DNA from: Pseudomonas sp. N40(2020)
Lineage (GTDB): Bacteria > Pseudomonadota > Gammaproteobacteria > Pseudomonadales > Pseudomonadaceae
Reading direction: 5' to 3'
DNA length: 64,000 bases
Assembly (NCBI RefSeq): GCF_014472415.1
Contig: NZ_JACSZV010000007.1
Span: 112,451-176,450, forward strand
Part shown: piece by piece, positions 45,281 through 54,980 of the stretch
Position numbering within the stretch: the first letter of the stretch is position 1
How the letters are laid out: each line of letters starts with the position of its first letter
Position numbers and translations under genes: made by a program
The notes under the pieces: generated by a model
What the model was told of the DNA's origin: nothing
The model's database searches: none
The model's input: the letters and a program-made list of their open reading frames with translations, nothing else

Positions 45281-48220
45281 TCAGCTTAGCCCCAACTCAC
45301 GCCAGATCCGCAATACCTGCCGACGTTCGTCGACAAACTGGTCACCTGTTATCACTCCGGCATCCTTCTGCAAGGCCTGCCGGTGGGCGGCGGAGCGGTA
45401 GGCTTTATAGGCCTCGCGCAACAGACTGGCATCTTCGGCAGGCATCAGCCCTTCGTGTTCCAGTTCTTCCAGAATGCGGATGTTATCGGTCCAGCGCAGC
45501 AGTGGCGGGTGGCTGTGCGACCACGCCAGAGCCGCGTATTGCACCATAAATTCAATATCGACGATACCTCCGGCGTCCTGCTTGAGGTCGAACGGCGCCG
45601 AGGCCTCGAAGGCATTCGCCGCCGTACCGGCCGCGGTGCTCTTGCTGCCGAGGTTGTCGCGCATCTTCGCGCGCATCTCGCTGACTTCCTGTTGCAACTT
45701 GGGCAGATCCCGCGCCTTGCCCAGCACTTGCGCGCGGACTTTCTCGAATGCCTGCCCGACATCCTGACTACCAACCAGCACCCGCGCGCGCACCAGAGCC
45801 TGATGCTCCCAGGTCCAGGCTTCATTTTCCTGATAGCGCTCAAAAGCCCCCAGCGAACTCACCAACAGCCCGGATGCGCCGGACGGGCGCAGACGCATAT
45901 CCACTTCATAGAGCTGGCCAGAGTTGGTCTGCGCCGTCAGCAAGTGAATGATCCGCTGCCCGAGACGCGTGAAGAACTGCGCACCATCAATCGGCTTAGG
46001 TCCATCAGTTTCCGCCTGCGGATCGCCGTCGTGGATGAACACCAGATCCAGATCCGAACCGTGCCCCAACTCGATACCACCGACCTTGCCGTAACCGACA
46101 ATGATGAAGCCGGGATCGCACAAGCTGCCGTCAGTGCGCAGCGGCGTGCCGTACTTGGCCACGGTCTGGCGCCAAGCCAGGGCCAACACTTGCTCGAGGA
46201 TAGCCTCGGCCAGCCACGTCAGGTAATCACTGACCTTCATCAGCGGCAGGCTACCGGCGATTTCCGAGGCGGCGACGCGCAAGCGATGCGCCAGTTTGAA
46301 ATGGCGCAGGGCTTCCATCTGTTGTTCGAGGTCGTCTTCAGGAATCCGCGTAAGGCGTTCGCGCAATTCGGCGGCCAGTTCTGGCGCCAATGGCGGCTTG
46401 AACAGTCGGCCCTCGTTGAGCAATTCATCAAGCAGCAGCGGGAAACGGGTGATCTGCTCGGCAATCCAAGGGCTCGCCGCACACAACGTCAGCAAACGCC
46501 GTAATGCACCGGGATTCTCCGTCAGCAAGACTAAATAAGCCGAACGCCGAGCAACCGCTTCAACCAGCGGCAGCACTCGCTCAAGGACCAGATCCGGGTT
46601 GTCATGCTCCACAGCCTGGGCGATCAGACGCGGAATAAAGGCATCGAGGCGCTCGCGCCCCAAACGCTGCATCGCACGCAGTTGCGGACTGCCGCGCAGA
46701 CCGGCCAATGCCTTTAAAGCTTTGGTCGCATCGGCAAAACCGCCCTCTTCTAACTGACGGCACGCAGCCTCCTCGTCCTGCGCTTCTTCCCACAACGGCA
46801 GCCATTCACCGCCCACAACCACTTCGCTTTCGGCGCCTTCTTCCTCATCGGGATCGGCGATCACTTGTGCGAAGTGCCAGGCTACGCGGCCGCGCCAGAA
46901 CATCAGTTTTTCGTGGAAGGCGTCCCAGTCGGCGAAACCGAGCATGAAGGCAATGCGCGCCTGATCCTGCGCGCCATCCGGCAGCATCTGGGTCTGGCGG
47001 TCAGCAATAGCTTGAATCGCGTGCTCGGTGTAACGCAGAAACTCGTAGCCTTCGCGCAACTCGCTGATCACCGCTGGCGGCAGATAACCCTGCCCTTCCA
47101 GCGTGCTCAACACCTTTAATAGAGGACGCTGTTGCAGGCTCAGGTCGCGCCCGCCGTGAATCAACTGAAACGCCTGGGCGATGAACTCGACTTCGCGGAT
47201 ACCGCCAGAGCCGAGCTTGATGTTGTCGGCCATACCCTTGCGCCGCACTTCCTGCTGGATCAACTGCTTCATGGTGCGCAGCGCTTCGATCGCCGAGAAG
47301 TCCAGATAACGCCGGTAAACAAACGGCCGCAGCATGTCGAGCAACTGCGCGCCAGCCACTTGATCGCCAGCCACCACCCGCGCCTTGATCATCGCGTAGC
47401 GTTCCCAGTCTCTGCCCTGATCCTGGTAATACTGCTCCAGCGCATTGAAGCTCAGCACCAGCGCGCCGGAAGAACCGTATGGACGCAGGCGCATGTCGAC
47501 GCGAAAGACAAAACCGTCGACGGTCATCGGGTCCAGCGCCTTGATCAGGCGCTGGCCGAGGCGGATGAAGAATTCCTGATTATCCAGCGCGCGTTTCACG
47601 CCAACGGTTTCGCCCCCTTCGGGGTAAGCGAAAATCAGGTCGATGTCCGAGGACAGGTTCAGCTCGATCGCGCCGAGCTTGCCCATGCCGAGGATGACCA
47701 TTTGCTGCGGCAACCCACTGCGGCGGCCAGTCGGCGTGCCGAATTGCTGACAGTGGCGGCTGTACAACCACTGATAGGCCTGGTCGATGCTGGCGTCAGC
47801 CATATCCGAGAGGTCGCGGCAGGTCTGCACCAGATCGGCCTGGCGAGTCAGGTCACGCCAGATGATTCGCACCTGATGGCGGGCGCGTTGGCGGCGCAAC
47901 GCGCGACCGAGTTCATCTTCGGTCTGCGCGGCATTCGCGGCGGCGGCAATTTGTGCGCACAGTTCACCGGGGGCAAAGGCGCGGTCGAGTTCGCCGGACT
48001 GCACCAGCGACAGCAACATCAAAGGGTCACGAACGCTCTGTTCAATGACAAACTCGCTGGCGGCGGTGACCCGGGCAAATTGCGCCCAGCGCTCAGGTGT
48101 CCAGGTCGCGAAGCCGTGATCGTCATCAAGCGAGGCGACGGCCGTACGGAACGACTGCTCGGATCGGCTGACCAACGGCAGGAGAATGGCAGGCAGTTCG
48201 GCAAGCACGGGCAGGGTCAT
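45281..48220 (-). CDS. glnE: Glutamine synthetase adenylyltransferase/adenylyl-removing enzyme GlnE
   Basis: 979 residues, the full length. GlnE attaches and removes AMP on glutamine synthetase in step with nitrogen supply. Two nucleotidyltransferase domains are present. The N-terminal one has GMGKLGAIELNLSSDIDLIF with Asp192 and Asp194 (de-adenylylation), the C-terminal one GYGKVGGIELGHGSDLDLVF with Asp723 and Asp725 (adenylylation). Both keep the metal aspartates. It is transcribed away from aceE with a 384-base divergent gap. Confidence 0.97.
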   Translation of the reverse strand: MTLPVLAELPAILLPLVSRSEQSFRTAVASLDDDHGFATWTPERWAQFARVTAASEFVIEQSVRDPLMLLSLVQSGELDRAFAPGELCAQIAAAANAAQTEDELGRALRRQRARHQVRIIWRDLTRQADLVQTCRDLSDMADASIDQAYQWLYSRHCQQFGTPTGRRSGLPQQMVILGMGKLGAIELNLSSDIDLIFAYPEGGETVGVKRALDNQEFFIRLGQRLIKALDPMTVDGFVFRVDMRLRPYGSSGALVLSFNALEQYYQDQGRDWERYAMIKARVVAGDQVAGAQLLDMLRPFVYRRYLDFSAIEALRTMKQLIQQEVRRKGMADNIKLGSGGIREVEFIAQAFQLIHGGRDLSLQQRPLLKVLSTLEGQGYLPPAVISELREGYEFLRYTEHAIQAIADRQTQMLPDGAQDQARIAFMLGFADWDAFHEKLMFWRGRVAWHFAQVIADPDEEEGAESEVVVGGEWLPLWEEAQDEEAACRQLEEGGFADATKALKALAGLRGSPQLRAMQRLGRERLDAFIPRLIAQAVEHDNPDLVLERVLPLVEAVARRSAYLVLLTENPGALRRLLTLCAASPWIAEQITRFPLLLDELLNEGRLFKPPLAPELAAELRERLTRIPEDDLEQQMEALRHFKLAHRLRVAASEIAGSLPLMKVSDYLTWLAEAILEQVLALAWRQTVAKYGTPLRTDGSLCDPGFIIVGYGKVGGIELGHGSDLDLVFIHDGDPQAETDGPKPIDGAQFFTRLGQRIIHLLTAQTNSGQLYEVDMRLRPSGASGLLVSSLGAFERYQENEAWTWEHQALVRARVLVGSQDVGQAFEKVRAQVLGKARDLPKLQQEVSEMRAKMRDNLGSKSTAAGTAANAFEASAPFDLKQDAGGIVDIEFMVQYAALAWSHSHPPLLRWTDNIRILEELEHEGLMPAEDASLLREAYKAYRSAAHRQALQKDAGVITGDQFVDERRQVLRIWRELGLS

Positions 48221-48426
48221 GGTCTATCCTTGATCGGCGTGTAAACGGCCGCTTGTAGTGAATGATGAAAACCCGCTACCCGATGGACTGTCGAACAAAA
48301 GTTATAAATAGCTGAAATTTCTTCTTCTTTGGCACCCAGCATCAAACTTTCACCTTTTTCGGATGGCAATCGACCAACCTTAACGATTATTCTCACAACG
48401 CAGTCAGAGGCCACAAGCCTTTCATC

Positions 48427-48440
48427 TGTAGTTTTACTAC
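48427..48440. promoter_or_regulatory. HexR-like palindrome 1 upstream of aceE
   Basis: TGTAGTTTTACTAC contains arms GTAGT and ACTAC around TTT. It fits the HexR operator pattern (TGTArT-wwA-AyTACA, as known in gammaproteobacteria). Its centre is 52 bases, about five helical turns, from palindrome 2. Confidence 0.55.
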
Positions 48441-48478
48441 TCGTCTATACATTCGAAAGGCTGAAATGCCGGAAGATT

Positions 48479-48493
48479 TGTAGTAAAACTACA
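48479..48493. promoter_or_regulatory. HexR-like palindrome 2 upstream of aceE
   Basis: TGTAGTAAAACTACA is a perfect 15-base palindrome (arms TGTAGT and ACTACA, centre AAA) ending about 110 bases before the aceE start. It matches the HexR operator form, better than palindrome 1. HexR controls central carbon genes and responds to KDPG; binding here is inference. Confidence 0.6.
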
Positions 48494-48604
48494 CGCCGCC
48501 GGAACAACCTGTCGGCAATCCAAGAATTTTAAATCGTCTGCCCACAAGGCCAGTCGCAAACTCAGGCAACCGATTCTGGAAGCCTTTCCGCCCTGGAGCA
48601 AGCC

Positions 48605-51250
48605 ATGCAAGACCTCGATCCCGTCGAAACCCAGGAATGGCTGGACGCCCTGGAATCGGTTCTCGACAAAGAAGGCGAAGACCGTGCTCACTATCTGATG
48701 ACCCGTATGGGTGAACTCGCGACCCGCAGCGGCTCGCAACTCCCTTACGCCATCACCACGCCTTACCGCAACACCATCCCTGTTACCCACGAAGCAAGCA
48801 TGCCTGGCGACCTGTTCATGGAACGCCGCATTCGCTCGTTGGTACGCTGGAACGCGATGGCCATGGTAATGCGTACGAACCTGAAAGATTCTGACCTGGG
48901 TGGTCACATCTCCAGCTTCGCTTCCAGTGCGACCCTGTATGACATCGGCTTCAACTACTTCTTCCAGGCCCCGACCGACGAACACGGCGGCGACCTGATC
49001 TACTTCCAGGGCCACACCTCGCCAGGCGTTTACGCCCGTGCGTTCATGGAAGGCCGCATCACCGAAGACCAGATGAACAACTTCCGCCAGGAAGTCGACG
49101 GTCAGGGCCTGTCGTCCTACCCGCACCCTTGGCTGATGCCTGACTTCTGGCAGTTCCCGACCGTATCCATGGGTCTGGGCCCGATCCAGGCGATCTACCA
49201 GGCACGCTTCATGAAGTACCTGGAACACCGCGGTTTCATCCAGCCGGGCAAACAGAAAGTCTGGTGCTTCCTGGGCGACGGCGAGTGCGACGAGCCGGAA
49301 TCCCTGGGCGCAATCTCCCTGGCCGGCCGCGAGAAGCTGGACAACCTGATCTTCGTCATCAACTGCAACCTGCAGCGCCTCGACGGCCCGGTTCGCGGTA
49401 ACGGCAAGATCATCCAGGAACTCGAAGGCGTGTTCCGCGGCGCTCAGTGGAACGTGACCAAAGTCATCTGGGGCCGTTTCTGGGACCCACTGCTGGCCAA
49501 GGACGTCGACGGCATCCTGCAACGTCGCATGGACGAAGTCATCGACGGCGAGTACCAGAACTACAAAGCCAAAGACGGCGCGTTCGTTCGCGAGCACTTC
49601 TTCAACACGCCTGAACTCAAGGCAATGGTTGCAGACCTGTCCGACGACGAGATCTGGAAACTCAACCGTGGCGGCCACGACCCGTACAAGGTCTATGCGG
49701 CGTACCACGAAGCGGTCAACCACAAAGAACAACCTACCGTCATCCTGGCCAAGACCATCAAGGGTTATGGCACTGGTGCCGGCGAAGCGAAGAACACCGC
49801 GCACAACACCAAGAAAGTTGATGTTGAAAGCCTGAAGCTGTTCCGCGATCGCTTCGACATTCCGGTAAAAGACGAAGAGCTGGAGAACCTGCCGTTCTTC
49901 AAGCCAGAGCCAAACAGCGCCGAAGCCCGCTACCTGAGCGAGCGCCGCACTGCACTGGGCGGTTTCGTACCTCAGCGCCGCGCGCAGAGCTTCAGCGTGC
50001 CGACGCCGGATCTGGACACCCTCAAGGCCATCCTCGATGGTTCGGGCGATCGTGAAATTTCCACCACCATGGCCTTCGTGCGGATCCTCGCGCAACTGGT
50101 TAAGGACAAGGAAATCGGCCCGCGCATCGTTCCGATCATCCCGGACGAAGCCCGTACCTTCGGTATGGAAGGCATGTTCCGTCAGTTGGGCATCTACTCG
50201 TCCGTCGGCCAACTCTACGAGCCAGTCGATAAAGACCAGGTGATGTTCTACAAAGAAGACCAGAAAGGTCAGATCCTTGAAGAAGGCATCAACGAAGCGG
50301 GCGCCATGAGCTCCTTCATCGCTGCCGGTACTGCGTATTCCAGCCACAACCAGCCGATGCTGCCGTTCTACATCTTCTACTCGATGTTCGGTTTCCAGCG
50401 TATTGGCGACCTGGCCTGGGCCGCTGGCGACAGCCGCACCCGTGGTTTCCTGATCGGCGGCACCGCCGGCCGTACCACCCTGAACGGTGAAGGCCTGCAG
50501 CACGAAGACGGTCACAGCCATCTGTTGGCTGCCACCATCCCGAACTGCCGCACCTACGATCCAACCTACGGCTACGAGCTGGCGGTGATCATTCAGGACG
50601 GCATGAAGAAGATGACCGAAGAGCAACAGGACATCTTCTACTACATCACCGTGATGAACGAGTCGTACCAGCAGCCAGCCATGCCGGCCGGTGCCGAAGA
50701 AGGCATCAAGAAAGGCATGTACCTGCTCGAAGAAGACACCCGCGATGCGGCCCACCACGTACAGCTGATGGGCTCCGGCACCATCCTGCGCGAAGTGCGT
50801 GAAGCGGCGAAGATCCTGCGTGAAGAGTTCAACGTTGGCGCCGACGTGTGGAGCGTCACCAGCTTCAACGAACTGCGTCGCGACGGCCTGGCCGTAGAGC
50901 GTAGCAACCGCCTGAAACCAGGCCAGAAGCCTAAGCAGAGCTACGTCGAAGAATGCCTGAGCGGCCGTAAAGGTCCGGTCATCGCGTCCACCGACTACAT
51001 GAAGCTGTTCGCTGAGCAGATCCGCCAGTGGGTACCGTCCAAGGAATTCAAAGTCCTGGGTACCGACGGTTTCGGCCGTAGCGACAGCCGCAAGAAACTG
51101 CGTCATTTCTTCGAAGTCGACCGTCATTTCGTGGTGTTGGCAGCCCTGGAAGCACTGGCTGACCGTGGTGATATCGAACCTAAGGTCGTGGCTGAAGCCA
51201 TCACCAAGTTCGGCATCGACCCGGAAAAACGCAACCCACTGGACTGCTGA
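48605..51250 (+). CDS. aceE: Pyruvate dehydrogenase E1 component (homodimeric)
   Basis: 881 residues, the single-chain E1 typical of gammaproteobacteria. It decarboxylates pyruvate with thiamine diphosphate and passes the acetyl group to the lipoyl arm of AceF. The TPP motif runs from GDGECDEPES to LIFVINCNLQRLDGPVRGN. Other matches are GGDLIYFQGHTSPGVYARAF and LNGEGLQHEDGHSH. GGAGCAAGCC precedes the ATG. The 384-base gap upstream carries two HexR-like palindromes; the aceF gene follows 11 bases later. Confidence 0.98.
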   Translation: MQDLDPVETQEWLDALESVLDKEGEDRAHYLMTRMGELATRSGSQLPYAITTPYRNTIPVTHEASMPGDLFMERRIRSLVRWNAMAMVMRTNLKDSDLGGHISSFASSATLYDIGFNYFFQAPTDEHGGDLIYFQGHTSPGVYARAFMEGRITEDQMNNFRQEVDGQGLSSYPHPWLMPDFWQFPTVSMGLGPIQAIYQARFMKYLEHRGFIQPGKQKVWCFLGDGECDEPESLGAISLAGREKLDNLIFVINCNLQRLDGPVRGNGKIIQELEGVFRGAQWNVTKVIWGRFWDPLLAKDVDGILQRRMDEVIDGEYQNYKAKDGAFVREHFFNTPELKAMVADLSDDEIWKLNRGGHDPYKVYAAYHEAVNHKEQPTVILAKTIKGYGTGAGEAKNTAHNTKKVDVESLKLFRDRFDIPVKDEELENLPFFKPEPNSAEARYLSERRTALGGFVPQRRAQSFSVPTPDLDTLKAILDGSGDREISTTMAFVRILAQLVKDKEIGPRIVPIIPDEARTFGMEGMFRQLGIYSSVGQLYEPVDKDQVMFYKEDQKGQILEEGINEAGAMSSFIAAGTAYSSHNQPMLPFYIFYSMFGFQRIGDLAWAAGDSRTRGFLIGGTAGRTTLNGEGLQHEDGHSHLLAATIPNCRTYDPTYGYELAVIIQDGMKKMTEEQQDIFYYITVMNESYQQPAMPAGAEEGIKKGMYLLEEDTRDAAHHVQLMGSGTILREVREAAKILREEFNVGADVWSVTSFNELRRDGLAVERSNRLKPGQKPKQSYVEECLSGRKGPVIASTDYMKLFAEQIRQWVPSKEFKVLGTDGFGRSDSRKKLRHFFEVDRHFVVLAALEALADRGDIEPKVVAEAITKFGIDPEKRNPLDC

Positions 51251-51261
51251 GGAGAAACCCT

Positions 51262-53223
51262 GTGAGCGAACTCATTCGCGTACCTGACATCGGCAGCGGT
51301 GAAGGTGAAGTAATTGAACTGTTTGTGAAGGTCGGCGACCGTATCGAAGCCGACCAGAGCATCCTGACCCTGGAATCGGACAAGGCCAGCATGGAAGTGC
51401 CGGCCCCGAAAGCCGGCGTCATCAAAAGCCTGAAAGTGAAGCTGGGCGATCGTCTGAAAGAAGGCGACGAACTGCTGGAACTGGAAGTCGAGGGTGCTGC
51501 TGAAGCGGCCCCTGCGGCTGCCGCTGCACCTGCTGCAAAAGCTGAGGCCAAACCGGCTGCCGCTCCTGCTGCTGCAGCGCCTGCCGCTGCACCTGCTGCC
51601 GCTTCGGTTCAGCAAGTGCACGTGCCGGACATCGGTTCGTCGGGCAAGGCTCAGATCATCGAGATCCAGGTCAAGGTCGGCGACACCGTCGAGGCTGATC
51701 AATCGTTGATCACCCTGGAATCCGACAAGGCCAGCATGGAAATCCCGTCGCCTGCCGCTGGCGTGGTCAAAGCCATCAGCGTCAAGCTCAACGACGAAGT
51801 CGGCACTGGCGACCTGATTCTGGATCTGGAAGTAGCGGGTGCTGCGGCCCCTGCTGCGGCCGCTCCGGCTCAGGCTGCTGCGCCAGCCGCTGCTGCTGCG
51901 CCTGCTCCTGCAGCAGCCCCGGCTGCACCGGTGGCTGACAGCGTTCAGGACATTCACGTTCCGGACATCGGTTCGGCCGGCAAGGCCAAGATCATCGAAG
52001 TGCTGGTCAAGGCTGGCGACACCGTCGAAGCCGACCAGTCGCTGATCACCCTGGAATCCGACAAGGCCAGCATGGAAATTCCATCGCCTGCCGCCGGCGT
52101 GGTGGAAAGCGTTTCCATCAAGCTGGACGATGAAGTCGGCACCGGCGACCTGATCCTCAAGCTGAAAGTCAAAGGCGCGGCCCCTGCTGCTGCCCCGGCT
52201 CCAGCTGCCGCTGCGCCAAGTGCTCCAGCGCCAGCCGCTGCTGCTCCGGCTGCCGCTGCACCTGCTGCTGCCGCTCCGGCCGCCGCTCCAGCCAAGCCTG
52301 GCGCGAAAGTTCACGCCGGCCCTGCCGTGCGTCAACTGGCCCGTGAGTTCGGCGTTGAGCTGAACGCTGTCGGCGCCAGCGGTCCACACGGTCGCATTCT
52401 GAAAGAAGACGTGCAGGTTTACGTCAAAGCGATGATGCAGAAGGCCAAGGAAGCACCGGCCGCTGCTGCTGGCGCAACCGGTGGCGCGGGCATCCCGCCG
52501 ATTCCGGTCGTCGACTTCAGCCGTTTCGGCGAAATCGAAGAAGTGCCGATGACTCGCCTGATGCAGATCGGCGCGTCGAGCCTGCACCGCAGCTGGCTGA
52601 ACATCCCGCACGTGACTCAGTTCGACTCGGCTGATATCACCGAGCTGGAAGCGTTCCGTGTTGCGCAGAAAGCCGTTGCAGAGAAGGCCGGCGTCAAGCT
52701 GACCATCCTGCCGCTGCTGCTCAAATCTTGCGCACACATGCTCAAGGAGCTGCCGGACTTCAACAGTTCGCTGGCGCCAAGCGGCAAAGCGATCATCCGC
52801 AAGAAATACGTGAACATCGGCTTCGCCGTCGACACTCCGGATGGCCTGCTGGTACCGGTCATCAAGAACGTCGACCAGAAGAGCCTGTTGCAACTGGCAG
52901 CCGAAGCCACTGCGCTGGCTGCCAAAGCCCGCGACAAGAAGCTCACCGCTGACGACATGCAAGGCGCCTGCTTCACCATTTCCAGCCTCGGCCACATTGG
53001 CGGCACCGGCTTCACGCCGATCGTCAACGCGCCGGAAGTGGCGATCCTTGGTGTTTCCAAGGCAACCATCCAGCCAGTCTGGGACGGCAAAGCCTTCCAG
53101 CCGAAACTGATGCTGCCGCTGTCGCTGTCCTACGATCACCGTGTGATCAACGGCGCTGCTGCCGCACGCTTCACCCAGCGTCTGGGCAGCCTGCTGGCGG
53201 ACATCCGCACCATCCTGCTGTAA
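51262..53223 (+). CDS. aceF: Dihydrolipoamide acetyltransferase (E2p) with three lipoyl domains
   Basis: 653 residues, GTG start at 51262 with GGAGA upstream. Three lipoyl domains each have the modified Lys in ESDKASME: Lys41, Lys156 and Lys268. Long Ala/Pro linkers join them. The E1/E3-binding domain (about residues 348-388) reads AGPAVRQLAREFGVELNAV. The catalytic domain ends in LSYDHRVINGAAAARF with His626; Asn630 stands where E. coli has Asp, as recalled for the A. vinelandii E2p, which also has three lipoyl domains. AceF forms the core of the pyruvate dehydrogenase complex. Confidence 0.97.
   Translation: MSELIRVPDIGSGEGEVIELFVKVGDRIEADQSILTLESDKASMEVPAPKAGVIKSLKVKLGDRLKEGDELLELEVEGAAEAAPAAAAAPAAKAEAKPAAAPAAAAPAAAPAAASVQQVHVPDIGSSGKAQIIEIQVKVGDTVEADQSLITLESDKASMEIPSPAAGVVKAISVKLNDEVGTGDLILDLEVAGAAAPAAAAPAQAAAPAAAAAPAPAAAPAAPVADSVQDIHVPDIGSAGKAKIIEVLVKAGDTVEADQSLITLESDKASMEIPSPAAGVVESVSIKLDDEVGTGDLILKLKVKGAAPAAAPAPAAAAPSAPAPAAAAPAAAAPAAAAPAAAPAKPGAKVHAGPAVRQLAREFGVELNAVGASGPHGRILKEDVQVYVKAMMQKAKEAPAAAAGATGGAGIPPIPVVDFSRFGEIEEVPMTRLMQIGASSLHRSWLNIPHVTQFDSADITELEAFRVAQKAVAEKAGVKLTILPLLLKSCAHMLKELPDFNSSLAPSGKAIIRKKYVNIGFAVDTPDGLLVPVIKNVDQKSLLQLAAEATALAAKARDKKLTADDMQGACFTISSLGHIGGTGFTPIVNAPEVAILGVSKATIQPVWDGKAFQPKLMLPLSLSYDHRVINGAAAARFTQRLGSLLADIRTILL
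51619..52167 (+). repeat. Direct repeat of lipoyl domains 2 and 3 inside aceF
   Basis: Codons 120-190 (51619-51831) and 232-302 (51955-52167) encode nearly the same 71 residues, 336 bases apart, with long stretches identical in DNA too (both have the coding for ADQSLITLESDKASMEIPSP). This points to a recent duplication or repeated gene conversion between these two domains; domain 1 is more distant. Confidence 0.85.
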
Positions 53224-53296
53224 TCCCAAGCGGCCCTCCGGTAACGGAGGGTCGCTTGTGCTCCACGTTTTCGAGCGCCACACGCTCGTACCTCAA

Positions 53297-53322
53297 CCCC
53301 GTCAATTGACGGGGCTTTTTTT
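53297..53322 (+). terminator. Terminator of the aceE-aceF operon
   Basis: CCCCGTCAATTGACGGGG is a perfect palindromic stem followed by CTTTTTTTGCC, 74 bases past the aceF stop. A GC hairpin with arms CCCTCCG and CGGAGGG at about 53228-53257, without U-run, comes first. Confidence 0.93.
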
Positions 53323-53385
53323 GCCTGAAAAAAACCACGCTTGTTTTTTTCCTACAGGTTTTGCTGATATCAGCCACAACCCAAG

Positions 53386-53408
53386 TCGGCTTCACGCCGA
53401 TTTTTTTT
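53386..53408 (+). terminator. Second terminator-like hairpin before the PhoD gene
   Basis: TCGGC-TTCAC-GCCGA followed by eight T residues. It may back up the previous terminator and isolate the next gene. The region to 53500 is clearly more AT-rich than its surroundings. Confidence 0.65.
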
Positions 53409-53502
53409 ATCTCCCGCGCAACTAACCTTGGCACGCAATAGTTGTAAAACTGCAACTTGCACACATTCATATTTATTCAGCAATCATTCGAATGGATTCG
53501 AC

Positions 53503-54900
53503 ATGTTAAGACCTACTATCGGCCCTATTATTGGCCACACCACAACTAACCACACACGCATATTCATTCGCGGCGACCGACAAAACAACGCCACTGTGTT
53601 TGGCGCAATACGTTATCGCGCCTCCGGAGCACAACAATGGTCACCCGCACTCTTTGCCAAACTTAGCGAACTTCGTGATATGTCAGAAGTTTTCGCACTC
53701 AACAACTTGAGCGGCGATACCGAATACGAGTATCAGGCAGGCTGGTTCAGCCCGATGAGTCCGGTTCACACCCAGGACAGTGTCGCGGAGCTACCGCTGC
53801 AGTGGCCCAGGGAGATCTACCGGTTCCGCACCCGCTCCAGCAAAGCCTTGCAGGCGCGGGCCTACATCGTCGGCTCTTGCCGCTACTTGCGCATGACCGC
53901 AGGCATTGCTTCGCTGCCGCAACTCGGCGACCGGATCTTCGCCTCCATCAATCAATTGATTGAAGGTGCACAACCGCCGATCAGTGCAACGTTAATGACC
54001 GGCGATCAAATCTATGCCGATGACATGAACCTGATTGCACCGGATCGCGAATATAAAGACATACTTGAAAAATATCGCGCAGCCTTCTCCCAGCCCAACA
54101 TTAAACGACTGATGTCCGGCACCTCTACTTACATGATTCTTGATGATCATGAAATCGAAGATAACTGGCCTGCCAATGCCAGCAAGTCCGACGACAACCT
54201 ATACCGCAATGCCATGGCCGCCTATGAGTTGTATCAAGCCAGTCACAGCCCGGTACATCCACTCACAACTAACGGTCAGATTGATCGCTCGGTACTTGAG
54301 CATTACTGGTATCAGTTCAGCGACGGCGATATCGAATGGTTCGTAACCGACAGTCGCACCCGCCGTAACTTGTCGGCCGATGATCGACGCATCCTCGATG
54401 AGGCTCAGGAACAAGCGCTGCTCAAATGGCTGATCAACAGCCCCGCGCGGGTCAAGTTCGTGGTCACCAGCGTGATGTTCTACCCGGATCGCAAACTGCA
54501 TGGCGATGACGCCTGGAAAGCCTTCCCGGAACAACGGCTGCGCCTGCTGGAAACCATCCGCGCTCGGCAGATCAAGAATGTCGTGTTCATCTCCGGCGAC
54601 GTGCACGGCTCGCTGACCGCGCGCCTGACCCACAGCGAAGACCCGGACTTCGAAGTCCACACCATCGTTTCTTCGCCGCTGTGCAACAGCAAACTGTTGC
54701 CGTATGCCAAGGCCTCCACGTTCATTCTCGATCAGCCACTGGTGCACACGGCTGCGGGCGATTACCGACATGAGCTGACCAGCCAAGTGGTGAGTGAGGA
54801 CAATTTTGCCCACGTGGTGGTCGAGGCTGATCAGATTTTGGTCAATTACCATGATCGCAATGGCAAAAAGCTGCAGTCGATCGTCATAAAACTACGTTAA
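53503..54900 (+). CDS. PhoD-like (alkaline phosphatase D) metallophosphatase
   Basis: 465 residues with no signal peptide, so likely cytosolic or differently exported. PhoD signatures are in order: VGSCRYLR, LMTGDQIYADDMN, DDHEIEDNW and FISGDVHGSLTA, which hold the metal ions. An N-terminal fibronectin-like piece (about residues 1-95) precedes the catalytic domain. The ATG at 53503 is preceded by GGATTCGAC. It stands alone between two terminators upstream and a palindromic repeat downstream, where P. aeruginosa has only aceF-dipA spacing, so it looks like an addition. The substrate is unknown. Confidence 0.8.
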   Translation: MLRPTIGPIIGHTTTNHTRIFIRGDRQNNATVFGAIRYRASGAQQWSPALFAKLSELRDMSEVFALNNLSGDTEYEYQAGWFSPMSPVHTQDSVAELPLQWPREIYRFRTRSSKALQARAYIVGSCRYLRMTAGIASLPQLGDRIFASINQLIEGAQPPISATLMTGDQIYADDMNLIAPDREYKDILEKYRAAFSQPNIKRLMSGTSTYMILDDHEIEDNWPANASKSDDNLYRNAMAAYELYQASHSPVHPLTTNGQIDRSVLEHYWYQFSDGDIEWFVTDSRTRRNLSADDRRILDEAQEQALLKWLINSPARVKFVVTSVMFYPDRKLHGDDAWKAFPEQRLRLLETIRARQIKNVVFISGDVHGSLTARLTHSEDPDFEVHTIVSSPLCNSKLLPYAKASTFILDQPLVHTAAGDYRHELTSQVVSEDNFAHVVVEADQILVNYHDRNGKKLQSIVIKLR

Positions 54901-54905
54901 ACCTT

Positions 54906-54980
54906 AAAAGATCGCAGCCTGCGGCAGCGTTTACACGGAACGCGTTCCACTCCAGGCGCTGCCGCAGGCTGCGATCTTTT
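54906..54980. repeat. Palindromic repeat, family B, copy 2
   Basis: AAAAGATCGCAGCCTGCGGC and the complementary GCCGCAGGCTGCGATCTTTT, with a short centre. It directly follows the PhoD stop and could serve as its terminator. Confidence 0.86.

Noticed and set aside
48217..48414. 65-codon minus-strand frame upstream of glnE
   Set aside because: No ribosome site or family resemblance; it covers the divergent promoter region of glnE and aceE.
48437..51127. 896-codon open frame on the minus strand across aceE
   Set aside because: It is the antisense of a strongly conserved aceE; long antisense frames are common in GC-rich genes, and its translation shows no domain or sensible composition.
51124..53283. 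719-codon minus-strand frame across aceF
   Set aside because: An antisense shadow. The Gly/Ser/Arg-rich repeats just mirror the Ala/Pro linkers of AceF.
53440..53457. Small palindrome AGTTG-TAAAACTG-CAACT before the PhoD gene
   Set aside because: The stem is only five bases in an AT-rich stretch and does not fit the HexR pattern well enough to call an operator.
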